DNA from: Myxococcales bacterium
GTDB lineage: Bacteria; Myxococcota_A; UBA9042; PHBI01; JAAZYN01
Reading direction: 5' to 3'
Length of the DNA: 12,790 nucleotides
Assembly (NCBI GenBank): GCA_014239625.1
Contig: JAAZYN010000041.1
Span: forward strand, 1 to 12,790
Shown here: positions 6,874 through 12,790 of the stretch, piece after piece
How positions within the stretch are numbered: position 1 is the first letter of the stretch
How the letters are laid out: every line of letters starts with the position of its first letter
Notes under the pieces: model-generated
Databases searched by the model: none
The model's input: the letters and a program-made list of their open reading frames with translations, nothing else
Told to the model about the DNA's origin: nothing
Translations under genes and position numbers: made by a program

Positions 6874-7554
6874 ATGCTCCCCTTCACCCTGGTCGTCATC
6901 TTCGTCGCCGTCATCGTGGGCCCCGCCCTGTGGGTCAAACGCACGATCAAGCGTCACGCTCGTGCCCTGCACTACAACCCTCGCAGCGGCAAAGATATGG
7001 CGCGTCTGTTGCTCGATCAGCACGGGCTGGAGGACGTCGCCGTCGAGCAGACCACGCTCGGTGACCACTACGACCCCGAGTCGCGCACCATACGCCTGCT
7101 CGAAGAGCACTATGACGAGAGCACCCTCAGCGCCATCGTCATCGCCGCTCACGAGGTGGGCCACGCGATCCAGCATCGCGACGACTACAAGCCGCTGACG
7201 GCTCGCACACGAGCGGTGAAGACCGCGGCCGTGTTCGCCAGGATCGGCGCCGTCGTGTCACTGGTGGCGCCCCTGGTGTTCGCGTTCTCCAGGTCCCCAG
7301 GCTTGTCGCTGCTGACCCTGGGTGGGGGCATCTTGGCGATGGGGGGTGCGGTGGTCGTCCACTTCATCACCCTCCCTGTAGAGGTGGACGCCTCATTCAA
7401 TCGAGCCCTCCCGTTGCTGAAGCGTGGCGGATACGTCCTGCCAAGAGACATGGACGGAGCCAACCAGCTCCTTCGCGTGGCCGCCTACACCTATGTAGCC
7501 GGGTCCATGGCCAGCCTGTTGAACCTCGCCGCATGGTTTCGATATCTGCGCTGA
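6874..7554 (+). CDS. YugP-type membrane zinc metallopeptidase
   Basis: The protein has 226 residues and belongs to the zinc-dependent neutral peptidase family represented by Bacillus YugP (Pfam Zn_peptidase_2). Residues 2-20 form an N-terminal membrane helix. The family motif GDHYDPESRTIRL precedes the zinc site HEVGHAIQ, with H93, E94 and H97 as the HExxH residues. LPVEVDAS at about 168-174 carries E170, the likely third ligand in this family. Two further hydrophobic segments at about 116-160 complete a membrane-anchored protease of near-normal family length. A substrate is not known for this family in general. The ATG at 6874 gives a good N-terminal helix but has no clear Shine-Dalgarno sequence, and the space shared with the divergent gene is only 52 bp. 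Confidence 0.92.
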   Translation: MLPFTLVVIFVAVIVGPALWVKRTIKRHARALHYNPRSGKDMARLLLDQHGLEDVAVEQTTLGDHYDPESRTIRLLEEHYDESTLSAIVIAAHEVGHAIQHRDDYKPLTARTRAVKTAAVFARIGAVVSLVAPLVFAFSRSPGLSLLTLGGGILAMGGAVVVHFITLPVEVDASFNRALPLLKRGGYVLPRDMDGANQLLRVAAYTYVAGSMASLLNLAAWFRYLR

Positions 7555-7616
7555 GGCGGTGAGACCCGATCACGGCACCTGAGGGCGAGCGCTGTCTCAT
7601 CGCTTTGGCGCTGGAG

Positions 7617-7664
7617 TGAGGAAGCGAGCCCCACCGCGCGCCAGTGCAGGGCTCGCTTTCCTCA
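7617..7664. terminator. Long stable hairpin between metallopeptidase and lipoprotein genes
   Basis: TGAGGAAGCGAGCCC (7617-7631) pairs with GGGCTCGCTTTCCTCA (7649-7664), a 15-pair stem interrupted only by one bulged T, around a 17-base loop. It is the strongest hairpin I see in the window. It lies 62 bases past the metallopeptidase stop and only 22 bases before the next ATG. No T-run follows, so it could end or stabilise the upstream message or act as a binding site near the downstream promoter. Confidence 0.45.
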
Positions 7665-7674
7665 GGGCCGCGAT

Positions 7675-7680
7675 TATACT
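7675..7680 (+). promoter_or_regulatory. Candidate -10 element of a possibly leaderless message
   Basis: TATACT matches five of six bases of the -10 consensus and ends six bases before the ATG at 7687, so transcription would begin at or next to the start codon. No -35 match is present 17 bases upstream, where the sequence belongs to the hairpin arm. The absence of a Shine-Dalgarno sequence before this gene fits the leaderless reading. Confidence 0.35.
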
Positions 7681-7686
7681 GGGCAG

Positions 7687-8223
7687 ATGCCGTGCCTTCG
7701 CACCACGCTCGTCATAGCGACCCTGTGTATCGCCGCCGGTGTGGGGTGTCGTGGCATGACCTATGTATCCGCCGGCGGCGGGTACATCGCCTCACCGTCG
7801 ACGAACCCCAAACGCGCGGGCCTTCAGGCGAACTTCAACGTGGGGGCGGTGGGGGATGGGTCGTTCGGGGCGGGTCCCGCGGTCCGCATGAAGTTCACCC
7901 CCAACGTTCAGGAAGGCGCGATCGCCTTCGAGGCCATCGCGGTCGGCTACGAGTGGGTCGTCAGCCCGCTGGTCCGAGCGGGGCTGCACGTCCTTCAGTT
8001 CGCGACCATCGATGACAGCTTCGCGTTTGGGATGTTCAGCCCCTATCTGGAGGCAGGGTTCATGATGATTCTCCCCCACGGGGAGTCGATGGCCGGGCCC
8101 TTCGTCATCAGCCTGGTCGGCACCGCGGAGGTGGCGCTGCGCTTCACCGGGCAGTCGGTCGAGTTCTACGGCGGCGCGATCTTGGCCCTGGGCTATGGGG
8201 TAGCGTCGTGGAAGCAGTGGTAG
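7687..8223 (+). CDS. Small predicted lipoprotein, possibly beta-rich outer-membrane associated
   Basis: The protein has 178 residues. A short positively charged start and hydrophobic stretch lead to GVGC, predicting lipidation at Cys21. The mature part is glycine-rich and alternates hydrophobic and polar residues (for example AGPAVRMKFTP, AIAVGYEWVVSP, VEFYGGAILALGYGVASW), as in small outer-membrane beta-barrels or barrel-like lipoproteins, and ends in the aromatic KQW. I do not recognise the family. A strong hairpin and TATACT lie immediately upstream, and the message may lack a leader. It converges on the MYXO-CTERM protein with only 16 bases between the stop codons. Confidence 0.7.
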   Translation: MPCLRTTLVIATLCIAAGVGCRGMTYVSAGGGYIASPSTNPKRAGLQANFNVGAVGDGSFGAGPAVRMKFTPNVQEGAIAFEAIAVGYEWVVSPLVRAGLHVLQFATIDDSFAFGMFSPYLEAGFMMILPHGESMAGPFVISLVGTAEVALRFTGQSVEFYGGAILALGYGVASWKQW

Positions 8224-8224
8224 T

Positions 8225-8268
8225 GACCCGGCGCGCCCGTCAGCGGACGCCCTGGTGACGCGCCGGTC
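8225..8268. terminator. Inverted repeat between convergent genes, possible two-way terminator
   Basis: CCGGCGCG (8228-8235) pairs perfectly with CGCGCCGG (8259-8266). Bulging one C extends the stem by two pairs (GA with TC). It begins just past the plus-strand stop and overlaps the last codons of the minus-strand gene. There is no flanking T-run, so it rests on position and symmetry alone. Confidence 0.3.
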
Positions 8269-9139
8269 GTGCGGAGCGCCACAGCCCCATGACGAGCAAT
8301 GCCAACAGTAACACTGGGGGGGATGTCTCCAGCGGCGCGCCGGAAGCGCAGCCGCAGGCGCCCACACGTTCACTGGTCTTGGCGGCCACCGAGGGCGTCA
8401 CCGTCACCGGCTGCGAAGGCGCCGAAGCCTGGCCGCTTCCGTCGACAACGCTGACGGTCACCTGGTAGTCGACGCCGGCCGAGATGGGCGGGATCCTGTG
8501 CATACAGTCGTCGATGAACGTGACGTCGGTGTAGGCGAGGTAGATGCCGCCGCCGAACTCCGAGACGGGCTGCGTGATGGCTGGGACGTAGGCTTCGACG
8601 GGATCCCGACCTGCCGCCGTGAAGCGCAGCCACAGCAACGATTGGGCCGGCAGCGGATCCGCGAGCTTGACGTTGAGCCCGACGTGGTCGTCGCACAGGA
8701 GGTCGTCGAGAGCGGGGTCGATCGACCCGATGGTGGGAGCAGCCGGCGCTTGTGTGTCGGGAGCGTCCCCGCTCGTGAACGTGATGACGGCGTACTCGAG
8801 TTGATGGTTCGTGTTGCGAAAGCGGTACTGCGTCTGGGGTGCGAGCTGGGCCCGCGGAGCGAATGTCCGGGTGGGCATGCCGCCATTGGGTAACTCATCG
8901 AGCGCCACCTCGTTACCATCGGGATCGAGCAGCTGGAACTGTTGGTCGGTCTCCGCGACGAGTGAGATCCGAATGTTCGTCGGCACACCGGTGGCGGCGT
9001 CAGCGGGAATCGACCAGGATCCGACGTCGTCACATCGCGCGCAGGCGAGCGTGCAGGCGTCGGTGGCCCTGGCCGTGCCCTCCGGCAGCCAAAGCCCGAT
9101 AAATGTGGCAAAAATGGTCGTCGCGCGAACGCCAGACAT
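8240..9139 (-). CDS. Secreted Ig-like domain protein with MYXO-CTERM-type sorting tail
   Basis: The protein has 299 residues from the ATG at 9139, chosen because GGAG lies seven bases upstream; a further ATG at 9175 has no ribosome site. Residues 1-25 form a signal peptide ending in ARA. A Cys cluster (CTLACARC) follows. Residues about 41-115, with PADAATGVPTNIRI, LAPQTQYRF and ITFTSGDAPDTQAP, match the pattern of bacterial Big_5 Ig-like domains. A second beta-rich region runs to about 250. The C-terminal 41 residues contain CGC (262-264), a hydrophobic helix (VLLLALLVMGLW) and an Arg-rich end, the layout of the MYXO-CTERM signal that myxobacteria use for processing and surface display. The role is therefore cell-surface adhesion or structure by inference; no catalytic motif is visible. 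Confidence 0.82.
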   Translation of the reverse strand: MSGVRATTIFATFIGLWLPEGTARATDACTLACARCDDVGSWSIPADAATGVPTNIRISLVAETDQQFQLLDPDGNEVALDELPNGGMPTRTFAPRAQLAPQTQYRFRNTNHQLEYAVITFTSGDAPDTQAPAAPTIGSIDPALDDLLCDDHVGLNVKLADPLPAQSLLWLRFTAAGRDPVEAYVPAITQPVSEFGGGIYLAYTDVTFIDDCMHRIPPISAGVDYQVTVSVVDGSGQASAPSQPVTVTPSVAAKTSERVGACGCASGAPLETSPPVLLLALLVMGLWRSARPARHQGVR

Positions 9140-9173
9140 GGATCGACTCCGAGGGGCTGAGGTGGCTGAATGC

Positions 9174-9271
9174 ATGAGCGATGCCGTGTAACCTGATCAC
9201 CCCGAGCGGCCTTTGATGCAAGCGCGGCTCGCTCGACGGCTGTGAATGGACGCGGTATGAAGATCGCTCAT
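9174..9271. repeat. Spaced 9-bp inverted repeat in the divergent promoter region
   Basis: ATGAGCGAT (9174-9182) and ATCGCTCAT (9263-9271) are perfect reverse complements 80 bases apart. They flank most of the space between the divergent starts at 9139 and 9300. They could be two sites for one regulator controlling both genes; chance is not excluded for nine bases. Confidence 0.3.
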
Positions 9272-9299
9272 ACGCGTGATCGAGTTTAGAGGGATCATC

Positions 9300-11618
9300 A
9301 TGAACACAATCTCGAACCGAGTCCTGTTGGCCTTACTTTCGTTGGTTTTCGTCGCGGGGACGACGGGATGTGGAGACAAAGAAGGCGACACTCCCACCGG
9401 CACGGTCGTGTCGGCGTCCAAGCAGAAGCGGAAGAAGAAGACCGAGGGAGACGGCGACAAACCGCAAAGCGAAGGCGACGAAGGAGACATGCCCAAGGCG
9501 TGTTCGGCGGTCTTGAAGGCCGTCTGCAGCGGGGTGGAGGATTGTAGCGGTTTCGAGGAGAACTTCGTCAAAGGAATGAAGGCCAGCGGCGCCGAGGCGC
9601 GCGCGAGCTGCCAGCAAATCCTCGACGACGAGTCGACCCTGGCGAAACTCAAAGAAGGAGCCAAGGCCCTGGCCGCCGTCAAGGAGGCCAAGCCCGCAGA
9701 GGCCAAGCCCGCAGAGGCCAAGCCCGCAGAGGCCAAGCCCGCGGAGGCTGTGGCTCAAGGCCCGTGCGCCAAGGTGGTCGCCAAGGTCTGCGCCTCCGTC
9801 GCCGACTGCGCGAGCTGGAAGACGATCTTTCTGCAGGGCATGAAGTCTGCGGGGGCCCAGGCCGGCGCCGGGTGCAACGCGATGTTGTCGAACGACCAGG
9901 CTCTTCAAGCCCTGATAGCCTCGGCCAAGACGACCGCGGCCGCGGGTGCAGCGGCTCAACCGGCAGCTGCGGCAGCGGCTCAACCGGCAGCTGCGGCAGC
10001 GGCTCAACCGGCAGCTGCGGCAGCGGCGCAACCGGCAGCTGCGGCCAAGCCAGCCGAAGCAGCGGCTGCGACCGCCAAGCCCGCCGAGGCCCAGCCACCG
10101 GCTGCCGCGACCGCCAACGCGGTGACTCCGAAGGCCGCTCCCGCCCCGCCGGCGCTAGCCGCGCTGGCCGCGCTGGCGGCTTCGCCGATCGCTGTCCCCA
10201 AAGTGGAGATGAAGGCGCTCGCGGCGGTGAAAGTGCCCGCGAAGCTGAGCGGCGGAAAGTTCGAATGCAGCTGGGGCCGCTGTCGCGCCGAGGGCGGCAT
10301 ATCTCCGGCCAACGTCAAAGTCGCCATGGAGAAACTCAAGTGGGACAAGGACTACATCGAGTTCAAAGGGAAGGCCGTCACCAACAGCGACCTGAACTCG
10401 GTTCTGGCGCTCAAAGATCAGATCAAGCACCTGCGCCTCAACGACACCGAAGCGATCACGGACATCTCCGTGATCGGTCATCTCGCCAACCTCGAGTCGC
10501 TTCAAATCCGGAGGGTCAAGGCGTTGACCGACTACTCTCCGCTGCTGCATCTCAAGAAGCTCAAGAAGCTGGAGCTCAACGATCTGGCGTCGGGAGACCT
10601 CGACTTCATGGTCAACATGAAGACGCTCACCGAGTGCTCCATCAGCTCGATCTGGGAGTCCGGTAAGGAGCTGAAGAACATCAACGGGCTCGCGGGGGCG
10701 ATAGCGCTCACCAAGCTCCACCTGCGCGCCAAAGAGATCACCAGCATCGCGCCGTTCGCCAACCTGACTCAACTCAAAGACGTGTATCTCTGGGTCAAGA
10801 CCACCGATCTCACGCCCCTGGTGGCCTCCAAGGCGACGTTGAAGAAGCTCGACCTCTACGCCGTCCCATTCGAAGACGCGACCCCGCTTGCGCACCTGAG
10901 CGAGCTCAATGACCTCGAGATCTACATGGCCAAGGTGTCTAACGCACTGCCGCTGGGTCACCTCAAGAAGCTCACGACGCTGGACGCCGGTATGGCCGGG
11001 CTCAAGGACGTAAAGTTTCTGATGTACATGCCGCAGCTCAAGGAGCTGGACATGTGGAATCACAAGCTGGCGAGCTGGGACGGCCTTCAATATGCCGTGG
11101 GAATGGAGACGCTCGAGCTCAACGACACCAACCTCGCCGACCTGAGCTATCTGCTCCCGATGACGAAGCTGAAAGCGCTGGAGCTCCGGGATCTGGCCCA
11201 CTTAAAGGACACGGACCTGGCCGCGTTGGGTCAGATGAAGTCCCTCGAGAAGGTCGATCTGGGCGAGTGCAAGGCCATCAGCTCTATCGCCTCCCTGGCG
11301 GGCCTGACCGGCCTCACCAAAATCTCGGTGAACCAGACGGCGGTCAAAGATCTGACCCCGTTGAAAGGCAAAAATGTGTTGGAGACCGTCGATCTCAGGG
11401 AGCTCGCCGGGGTCGATCTCAAGCCACTGGCTGGAAACCCCGTGCTGCGCAGCGTCGACCTGACCCACGCGTCGGACATCAAGAGCCCCGAGACGCTCAA
11501 GACCCTGCCGAAGCTGAGCTCTCTGAGCTACACCGAAGGGACCATGCCCGAGGCTTTGATGGCCGAGTTGAAGGCCAAGAAGGTGTGGCTGTCCAAGCGC
11601 AAGCCCAAAAAGAAGTAA
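9300..11618 (+). CDS. Leucine-rich repeat lipoprotein with duplicated four-cysteine modules
   Basis: The product has 772 residues. The ATG at 9300 follows GAGGG by six bases; an in-frame start at 9276 is less likely. The leader ends in GTTGC, lipidated at Cys24. A Lys/Asp/Glu-rich stretch follows (about 37-62). Two similar modules each hold four cysteines spaced 7, 5 and 21 residues apart: C68, C76, C82, C104 and C156, C164, C170, C192. Both share F--GMK-SGA before the last Cys. They are joined by an EAKPA repeat (129-148), and an AAQPAAAA repeat (218-249) follows. C323 and C328 (CSWGRC) introduce a leucine-rich repeat domain from about 351 to 755, with roughly 22-residue units such as LANLESLQI and LKKLKKLEL, like internalin or SDS22 types. 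The tail is basic (WLSKRKPKKK). The layout suggests a binding domain held off the membrane on a flexible stalk; the partner is unknown. Confidence 0.87.
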   Translation: MNTISNRVLLALLSLVFVAGTTGCGDKEGDTPTGTVVSASKQKRKKKTEGDGDKPQSEGDEGDMPKACSAVLKAVCSGVEDCSGFEENFVKGMKASGAEARASCQQILDDESTLAKLKEGAKALAAVKEAKPAEAKPAEAKPAEAKPAEAVAQGPCAKVVAKVCASVADCASWKTIFLQGMKSAGAQAGAGCNAMLSNDQALQALIASAKTTAAAGAAAQPAAAAAAQPAAAAAAQPAAAAAAQPAAAAKPAEAAAATAKPAEAQPPAAATANAVTPKAAPAPPALAALAALAASPIAVPKVEMKALAAVKVPAKLSGGKFECSWGRCRAEGGISPANVKVAMEKLKWDKDYIEFKGKAVTNSDLNSVLALKDQIKHLRLNDTEAITDISVIGHLANLESLQIRRVKALTDYSPLLHLKKLKKLELNDLASGDLDFMVNMKTLTECSISSIWESGKELKNINGLAGAIALTKLHLRAKEITSIAPFANLTQLKDVYLWVKTTDLTPLVASKATLKKLDLYAVPFEDATPLAHLSELNDLEIYMAKVSNALPLGHLKKLTTLDAGMAGLKDVKFLMYMPQLKELDMWNHKLASWDGLQYAVGMETLELNDTNLADLSYLLPMTKLKALELRDLAHLKDTDLAALGQMKSLEKVDLGECKAISSIASLAGLTGLTKISVNQTAVKDLTPLKGKNVLETVDLRELAGVDLKPLAGNPVLRSVDLTHASDIKSPETLKTLPKLSSLSYTEGTMPEALMAELKAKKVWLSKRKPKKK
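9684..9743 (+). repeat. Four tandem 15-bp units encoding EAKPA
   Basis: The unit GAGGCCAAGCCCGCA occurs four times without gap, the last copy with one change at its final base. It encodes the linker between the two cysteine modules. Near-identity at the DNA level indicates recent slippage expansion; a unit length divisible by three keeps the frame. Confidence 0.9.
9951..10046 (+). repeat. Four tandem 24-bp units encoding AAQPAAAA
   Basis: Three perfect 24-base units, beginning GCGGCTCAACCGG, are followed by a fourth with two changes. They encode an Ala/Gln/Pro linker between the second cysteine module and the leucine-rich repeats. It differs in unit and length from the 15-bp repeat, so the two linkers expanded independently. 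Copy number may vary between strains. Confidence 0.9.
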
Positions 11619-11766
11619 CCATCAACCCGCACCCCGTCGTTCGGGTCGTGGGCGCCTCACGCCAACGAACACCTGGGAATGGCGCGCAGGCCCGACGGTC
11701 GTCGGATAAGGTGCCACCTGCCGCCGGTTGCCAACGGAGCCATCGAAACCAGACCCCGGCCCGACG

Positions 11767-11799
11767 AGTGGGTGCGATCGGTTCACCCCGACTGCTTTT
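11767..11799 (+). terminator. Possible intrinsic terminator downstream of the LRR gene
   Basis: AGTGGGTG pairs with CACCC and, across a two-base bulge, ACT, around a nine-base loop. The stem is followed by GCTTTT. It is 148 bases past the LRR stop, and the next gene is on the opposite strand. The stem is modest. Confidence 0.35.
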
Positions 11800-11812
11800 A
11801 ACGCCCTGACCC

Positions 11813-12280
11813 TCAGCGACAGTCGAGGCGCCAGCCGCGCCGTGTCCGCCGCAGGGTCAGCGACGTCTGGAAGGTCATCGAGCTGTCCACCCTTCGAATG
11901 GTCAGGACGCCGTTTGGTGACGTGTAATTGTCGTACCTGGCTGCCCCCACCAACGAGACCTCAGCCGTAGCTACGTCCGCGCCATGACCTTCCTTCACCG
12001 TGACCCTCGTCTTGTCCCGGTCGATCACGTTGATAGGCACGCCTAGCAGCGGTATCCGAAACGGTTCGAAGTTGGCGAGCTCACTGTCGCGACACTCGTC
12101 GACCATGAATTCGGAGAGGGATCCCATGTCGCCCGCCGCACCCGCTTCGAAGTACCGCATCACGATGCGGTCGGGTGGCACGATGGGCGCGGGCTCGAGC
12201 TGAGAGAGCGCTTCAGCGACGGACCGGTCACATGCCGCTGAGCAAACGGTCAGGATCAACGCGACACGAAGCGTGTTCAT
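11813..12280 (-). CDS. Small lipoprotein, possibly NTF2-like fold
   Basis: The protein has 155 residues. The leader ends in CSAAC, predicting lipidation at Cys17. After a Pro-rich linker, a helix with DRIVMRYFEAGAAGDMGSL is followed by several strands (ATAEVSLVGAA, SMTFQTSLTLRR) and the end GWRLDCR. A helix such as this, then strands ending in a G-W-R element, recalls NTF2/SnoaL-like or DUF4878-like lipoproteins, but the match is only by pattern. Besides Cys17, only C13 in the leader and C63 and C154 are present; the last two could form a disulphide. Its ATG overlaps the stop of the upstream membrane protein gene as ATGA, with GGAG five bases before it, so the two are translationally coupled and share the sigma-54 promoter. 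Confidence 0.75.
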   Translation of the reverse strand: MNTLRVALILTVCSAACDRSVAEALSQLEPAPIVPPDRIVMRYFEAGAAGDMGSLSEFMVDECRDSELANFEPFRIPLLGVPINVIDRDKTRVTVKEGHGADVATAEVSLVGAARYDNYTSPNGVLTIRRVDSSMTFQTSLTLRRTRRGWRLDCR

Positions 12281-12519
12281 CGCGTCTCCGCGGGCGCGCC
12301 TGTGATTGACGTCTCCCCGAGCCGGGCTCGCACTCTCGAGGCCATCTCCTCGGCCCGCGCCTCCTTGACCGCTTCGGTCGGCTCGAGGACTGCCAGGATG
12401 ACGAGCCCGACGATTCCGAGCAGAAACCCGAGGACCAGCCCCACTCCCAGGCGGCCCTTATGATCCCCCATGACACCACCGATGACCATCGAGATCATCG
12501 CAACCAGAACCCAAGACAT
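12277..12519 (-). CDS. Small membrane protein with two predicted helices, first gene of a sigma-54 operon
   Basis: The protein has 80 residues. The start is certain: AAGGAGG lies five bases upstream. Residues 2-18 (SWVLVAMISMVIGGVMG) and about 24-45 (LGVGLVLGFLLGIVGLVILAVL) are two membrane helices joined by the short polar turn DHKGR. After EPTEAVKE comes a charged cytoplasm-like tail with an amphipathic helix. The GR turn and Gly/Leu-rich second helix resemble a widespread class of uncharacterised small bacterial membrane proteins. No enzymatic motif is present. It overlaps the downstream lipoprotein gene by four bases, and a strong -24/-12 promoter lies 53 bases upstream of its ATG. A small inner-membrane partner of the lipoprotein is possible but inferred. 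Confidence 0.78.
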   Translation of the reverse strand: MSWVLVAMISMVIGGVMGDHKGRLGVGLVLGFLLGIVGLVILAVLEPTEAVKEARAEEMASRVRARLGETSITGAPAETR

Positions 12520-12571
12520 GTCGTCCTCCTTGTCGGTCGTTGTCGCGGAGCGATCCGCCTCGGACGTCTAA

Positions 12572-12587
12572 GCAAGGAGAGTGCCAA
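12572..12587 (-). promoter_or_regulatory. Sigma-54 (-24/-12) promoter of the two-gene operon
   Basis: On the minus strand the sequence is TTGGCAC, five bases, then TTGC. This matches the RpoN consensus TGGCAC-N5-TTGC exactly, with GG and GC separated by the required ten bases. Transcription would start near 12560, leaving a leader of about 40 bases that contains the AAGGAGG ribosome site. RpoN promoters need an enhancer-binding protein, so the operon is probably under signal-dependent control. No activator gene is in the window. Confidence 0.75.
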
Positions 12588-12790
12588 GCCGGCACCAAGG
12601 CTCGACCATGCTCGTGGTTACAGCTCTGAACGACGATCAGCGCCGCAGCTTGGCGCCTCCGACGGCCTACAGCCGGGGGCTGCAGGGGTCAGCGCACCCC
12701 AGATGACCCCGCTCCTGGGGCATTTCGTTTCCCCCTAGCCCGCATTTCTCACCAGACTTCGGCTGCAACCTTCGGATGGGCAGGCGCTAC
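12588..12790. other. Gene-free end of the window upstream of the sigma-54 operon
   Basis: No coding region is supported. CCCCAG (12697-12702) and CTGGGG (12715-12720) form a six-pair inverted repeat, followed on the plus strand by CATTTCGTTT. It could end a plus-strand message, though no plus-strand gene precedes it, or be an enhancer site 120-150 bases upstream of the RpoN promoter, where such activators commonly bind. GTGCC and GGCAC (12581-12595) form a short dyad overlapping the -24 element. Confidence 0.35.

Noticed and set aside
9197..9736. Minus-strand frame with repeated ASAGL units
   Set aside because: The repeat comes from reading the 15-bp EAKPA tandem repeat backwards; it covers the signal peptide and first module of the real gene.
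9684..10046. Possible CRISPR-like or phase-variable repeat array
   Set aside because: Units are contiguous 15 and 24 bases without spacers and encode protein linkers; both lengths are multiples of three, so they cannot switch the frame.
10155..11201. 348-codon minus-strand open frame opposite the LRR gene
   Set aside because: The periodic Leu/Gln/Val-rich translation is the mirror of leucine-rich repeats on the plus strand. No ribosome site or independent protein features.
12600..12790. Search for a tRNA or structured RNA in the right-hand gene-free end
   Set aside because: Several short GC dyads are present, but no cloverleaf, conserved T-loop or recognisable riboswitch core.

Overview
This is a high-GC bacterial chromosomal window that reads most like a member of the Myxococcota or a close deltaproteobacterial relative. 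The clearest sign is the protein at 8240-9139 (-), whose C-terminus has the layout of a MYXO-CTERM sorting signal: a Cys-Gly-Cys motif, one membrane segment and an Arg-rich tail. Five predicted lipoproteins, a VWA protein with C-x-x-D-x-D-C type cysteine motifs, and a -24/-12 (sigma-54) promoter fit the same group. I see no rRNA, tRNA, CRISPR array, insertion sequence or phage gene. There are 11 intact genes and one broken one.

Region 1 (1-1460). A putative DNA-binding regulator (100-840) lies just downstream of an AT-rich 28-bp palindrome that may be its operator. It is followed by a free-standing copy of its own C-terminal domain (882-1148), and then by a third, decayed copy that has lost its start codon and carries a +1 frameshift (about 1195-1457). 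This tandem series of effector domains is the most unusual arrangement in the window.

Region 2 (1750-4175). A secreted VWA-domain lipoprotein with a cysteine-rich insert (1750-3282) faces a small unrecognised protein on the other strand (3502-3822). The latter is preceded by about 350 bp without a gene.

Region 3 (4176-9139). A large PHP-domain (CehA/McbA-like) lipoprotein (-) is divergent from a YugP-type membrane zinc metallopeptidase (+). Next come a strong hairpin, a small possibly leaderless lipoprotein (+), and the convergent MYXO-CTERM protein with Ig-like domains (-).

Region 4 (9300-12790). A 772-residue lipoprotein combines two copies of a four-cysteine module, two different low-complexity linkers encoded by perfect DNA tandem repeats, and a long leucine-rich repeat domain. 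Converging on it is a two-gene operon (12519 down to 11813, minus strand): a two-helix membrane protein translationally coupled by an ATGA overlap to a small lipoprotein. A consensus-quality sigma-54 promoter lies upstream of the operon.

Eight of the 11 intact genes encode proteins that are exported or membrane-bound, so the window is mainly a stretch of cell-envelope genes. Only the two-gene operon, and perhaps the regulator with its paralogue, look like functional units. I do not see evidence that the whole window forms one pathway. Product calls rest on motifs and sequence character read by eye, not on database searches.
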